From Lachnospiraceae bacterium (GTDB taxonomy: Bacteria; Bacillota; Clostridia; Lachnospirales; Lachnospiraceae), in the NCBI GenBank assembly GCA_009911035.1, contig QXWO01000035.1, positions 1 to 62,474 on the forward strand: a DNA stretch of 62,474 bases, given 5' to 3'. Position 1 is the first letter of the stretch, and every line of letters begins with the position of its first letter. The notes beneath the pieces were generated by a model. That model was not told the origin of the DNA. It saw only the letters and a list, made by a program, of their open reading frames with translations, and searched no databases. The translations under genes were made by a program, and so were the position numbers. Below are positions 61,960 to 62,474 of this stretch, piece by piece.

Positions 61960-62281
61960 ATGGGTAACTTTCACGAAGGAGAAGTGTGGTTTGTAGGATT
62001 TCCATTGGAGGAAGATGATGCACAAATCATAAACAGGCCAGTTGTAGTATTAGATGAGGATAAATTAGGAGTGCTTTCCGTTAAGGTGATAAAACATAAG
62101 GTAAGAAGTGTATTGGCGACAAGCAAACTTAAGGTTAGCTTCTACAGCAAGAGTTTCAAAGGTGATGAATTTACAGCCCGAGGATTTTATTTTTAAAATA
62201 GGCGATCTGCATCCAGATGATCTGGAGAGGATTGAAGAAATGTATATTCATTTTATGGATGGAACGTTACCGAAAGAATGA
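61960..62281 (+). pseudogene. PemK/MazF-like toxin, frameshifted
   Basis: The frame begins GNFHEGEVWFVGFPLEEDDA and runs to VLSVKVIKHKVR like PemK-type toxins. From about 62100 the family's continuation lies in the +1 frame: EVYWRQANLRLASTARVSKV, then PEDFIFKIGDLHPDDLERIE to a stop at 62281. The observed frame instead runs to an early stop at 62196. One base change near 62100 would restore it. The toxin is probably inactive, or the read has an indel. Confidence 0.75.
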
Positions 62282-62287
62282 GATTAT

Positions 62288-62331
62288 ATAAGGCATATCG
62301 GATGTAAAAATTTGGTATGCCTTATTTTTTT
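62288..62331 (+). terminator. Terminator after the PemK-like gene
   Basis: ATAAGGCATA and TATGCCTTAT form a perfect 10-bp stem over an 18-base loop, followed by TTTTTT. The last 143 bases of the window hold nothing I can identify. Confidence 0.85.
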
Positions 62332-62474
62332 ACGATTTTATAGGAATTATAGGTAATGAACAATGGAATGATTGGGCTGTTTACATATTTTGTCATAGTA
62401 AACGGTAGATAGTGCGTACCTCGACTGATATGAAGAAGTATGGGAAAATAGACTATATTTCTATCACGAGTATC

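Overview
The window looks like the chromosome of an anaerobic gut Firmicute of the Lachnospiraceae type. The basis is a B12-independent (glycyl-radical) propanediol microcompartment locus with the gene order known for the fucose/rhamnose compartment (GRM5 class, described in Lachnoclostridium phytofermentans), YesN/YesM-type two-component genes, many AGGAGG ribosome binding sites, and clostridial mobile-element debris. No rRNA, tRNA or CRISPR array was seen.

Layout. (1) 1-7113: an accessory scar. It holds a 5'-truncated Rhs/YD-repeat toxin with a HYD1-like ADP-ribosyltransferase tip and probable immunity gene, a decayed second Rhs copy, transposon debris (DnaC-like ATPase, TnpW-like) and a PD-(D/E)XK (Rpn-type) gene broken by one stop codon. 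(2) 7152-9958: a 167-bp palindrome, then a four-gene cassette of small sigma-like factor, XhlA-like protein, r1t-type holin and two-domain endolysin, with no phage structural genes. (3) 10035-16527: chemoreceptor, FapA/DUF342 protein with seven 26-residue repeats, HD-GYP response regulator, PHP phosphoesterase. (4) 16630-30697: the complete fucose microcompartment operon and its DeoR regulator. (5) 30861-36062: fucose mutarotase, then a response regulator, histidine kinase and membrane-anchored sugar-binding protein. (6) 36094-43234: housekeeping and unknown genes, two deacetylase/lipoprotein genes, and an AraC-controlled alcohol dehydrogenase/aldo-keto reductase pair. (7) 43632-57154: sugar ABC transporter, chemoreceptor, AraC regulator, fucose isomerase, fuculo/rhamnulokinase, DUF5107-TPR protein. 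(8) 57391-62474: a truncated deacetylase and a second, AT-rich mobile island with a cold-shock protein, frameshifted HU, Phd/Doc, a frameshifted PemK-like toxin and an 800-bp gene-free, hairpin-rich segment.

How it works together (inference from families): fucose enters by the ABC transporter, is mutarotated (FucU), isomerised (FucI) and phosphorylated. Fuculose-1-phosphate is cleaved by an aldolase carrying a compartment-targeting tail, giving DHAP and lactaldehyde. Lactaldehyde is reduced to 1,2-propanediol, dehydrated by the glycyl-radical enzyme to propionaldehyde, and converted to propanol or to propionyl-CoA and propionyl-phosphate inside the shell. PduS/PduT-like proteins may carry electrons across the shell. 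No propionate kinase is in the window. Paired promoters, A-rich repeats and inter-gene hairpins suggest layered control of enzyme and shell levels.
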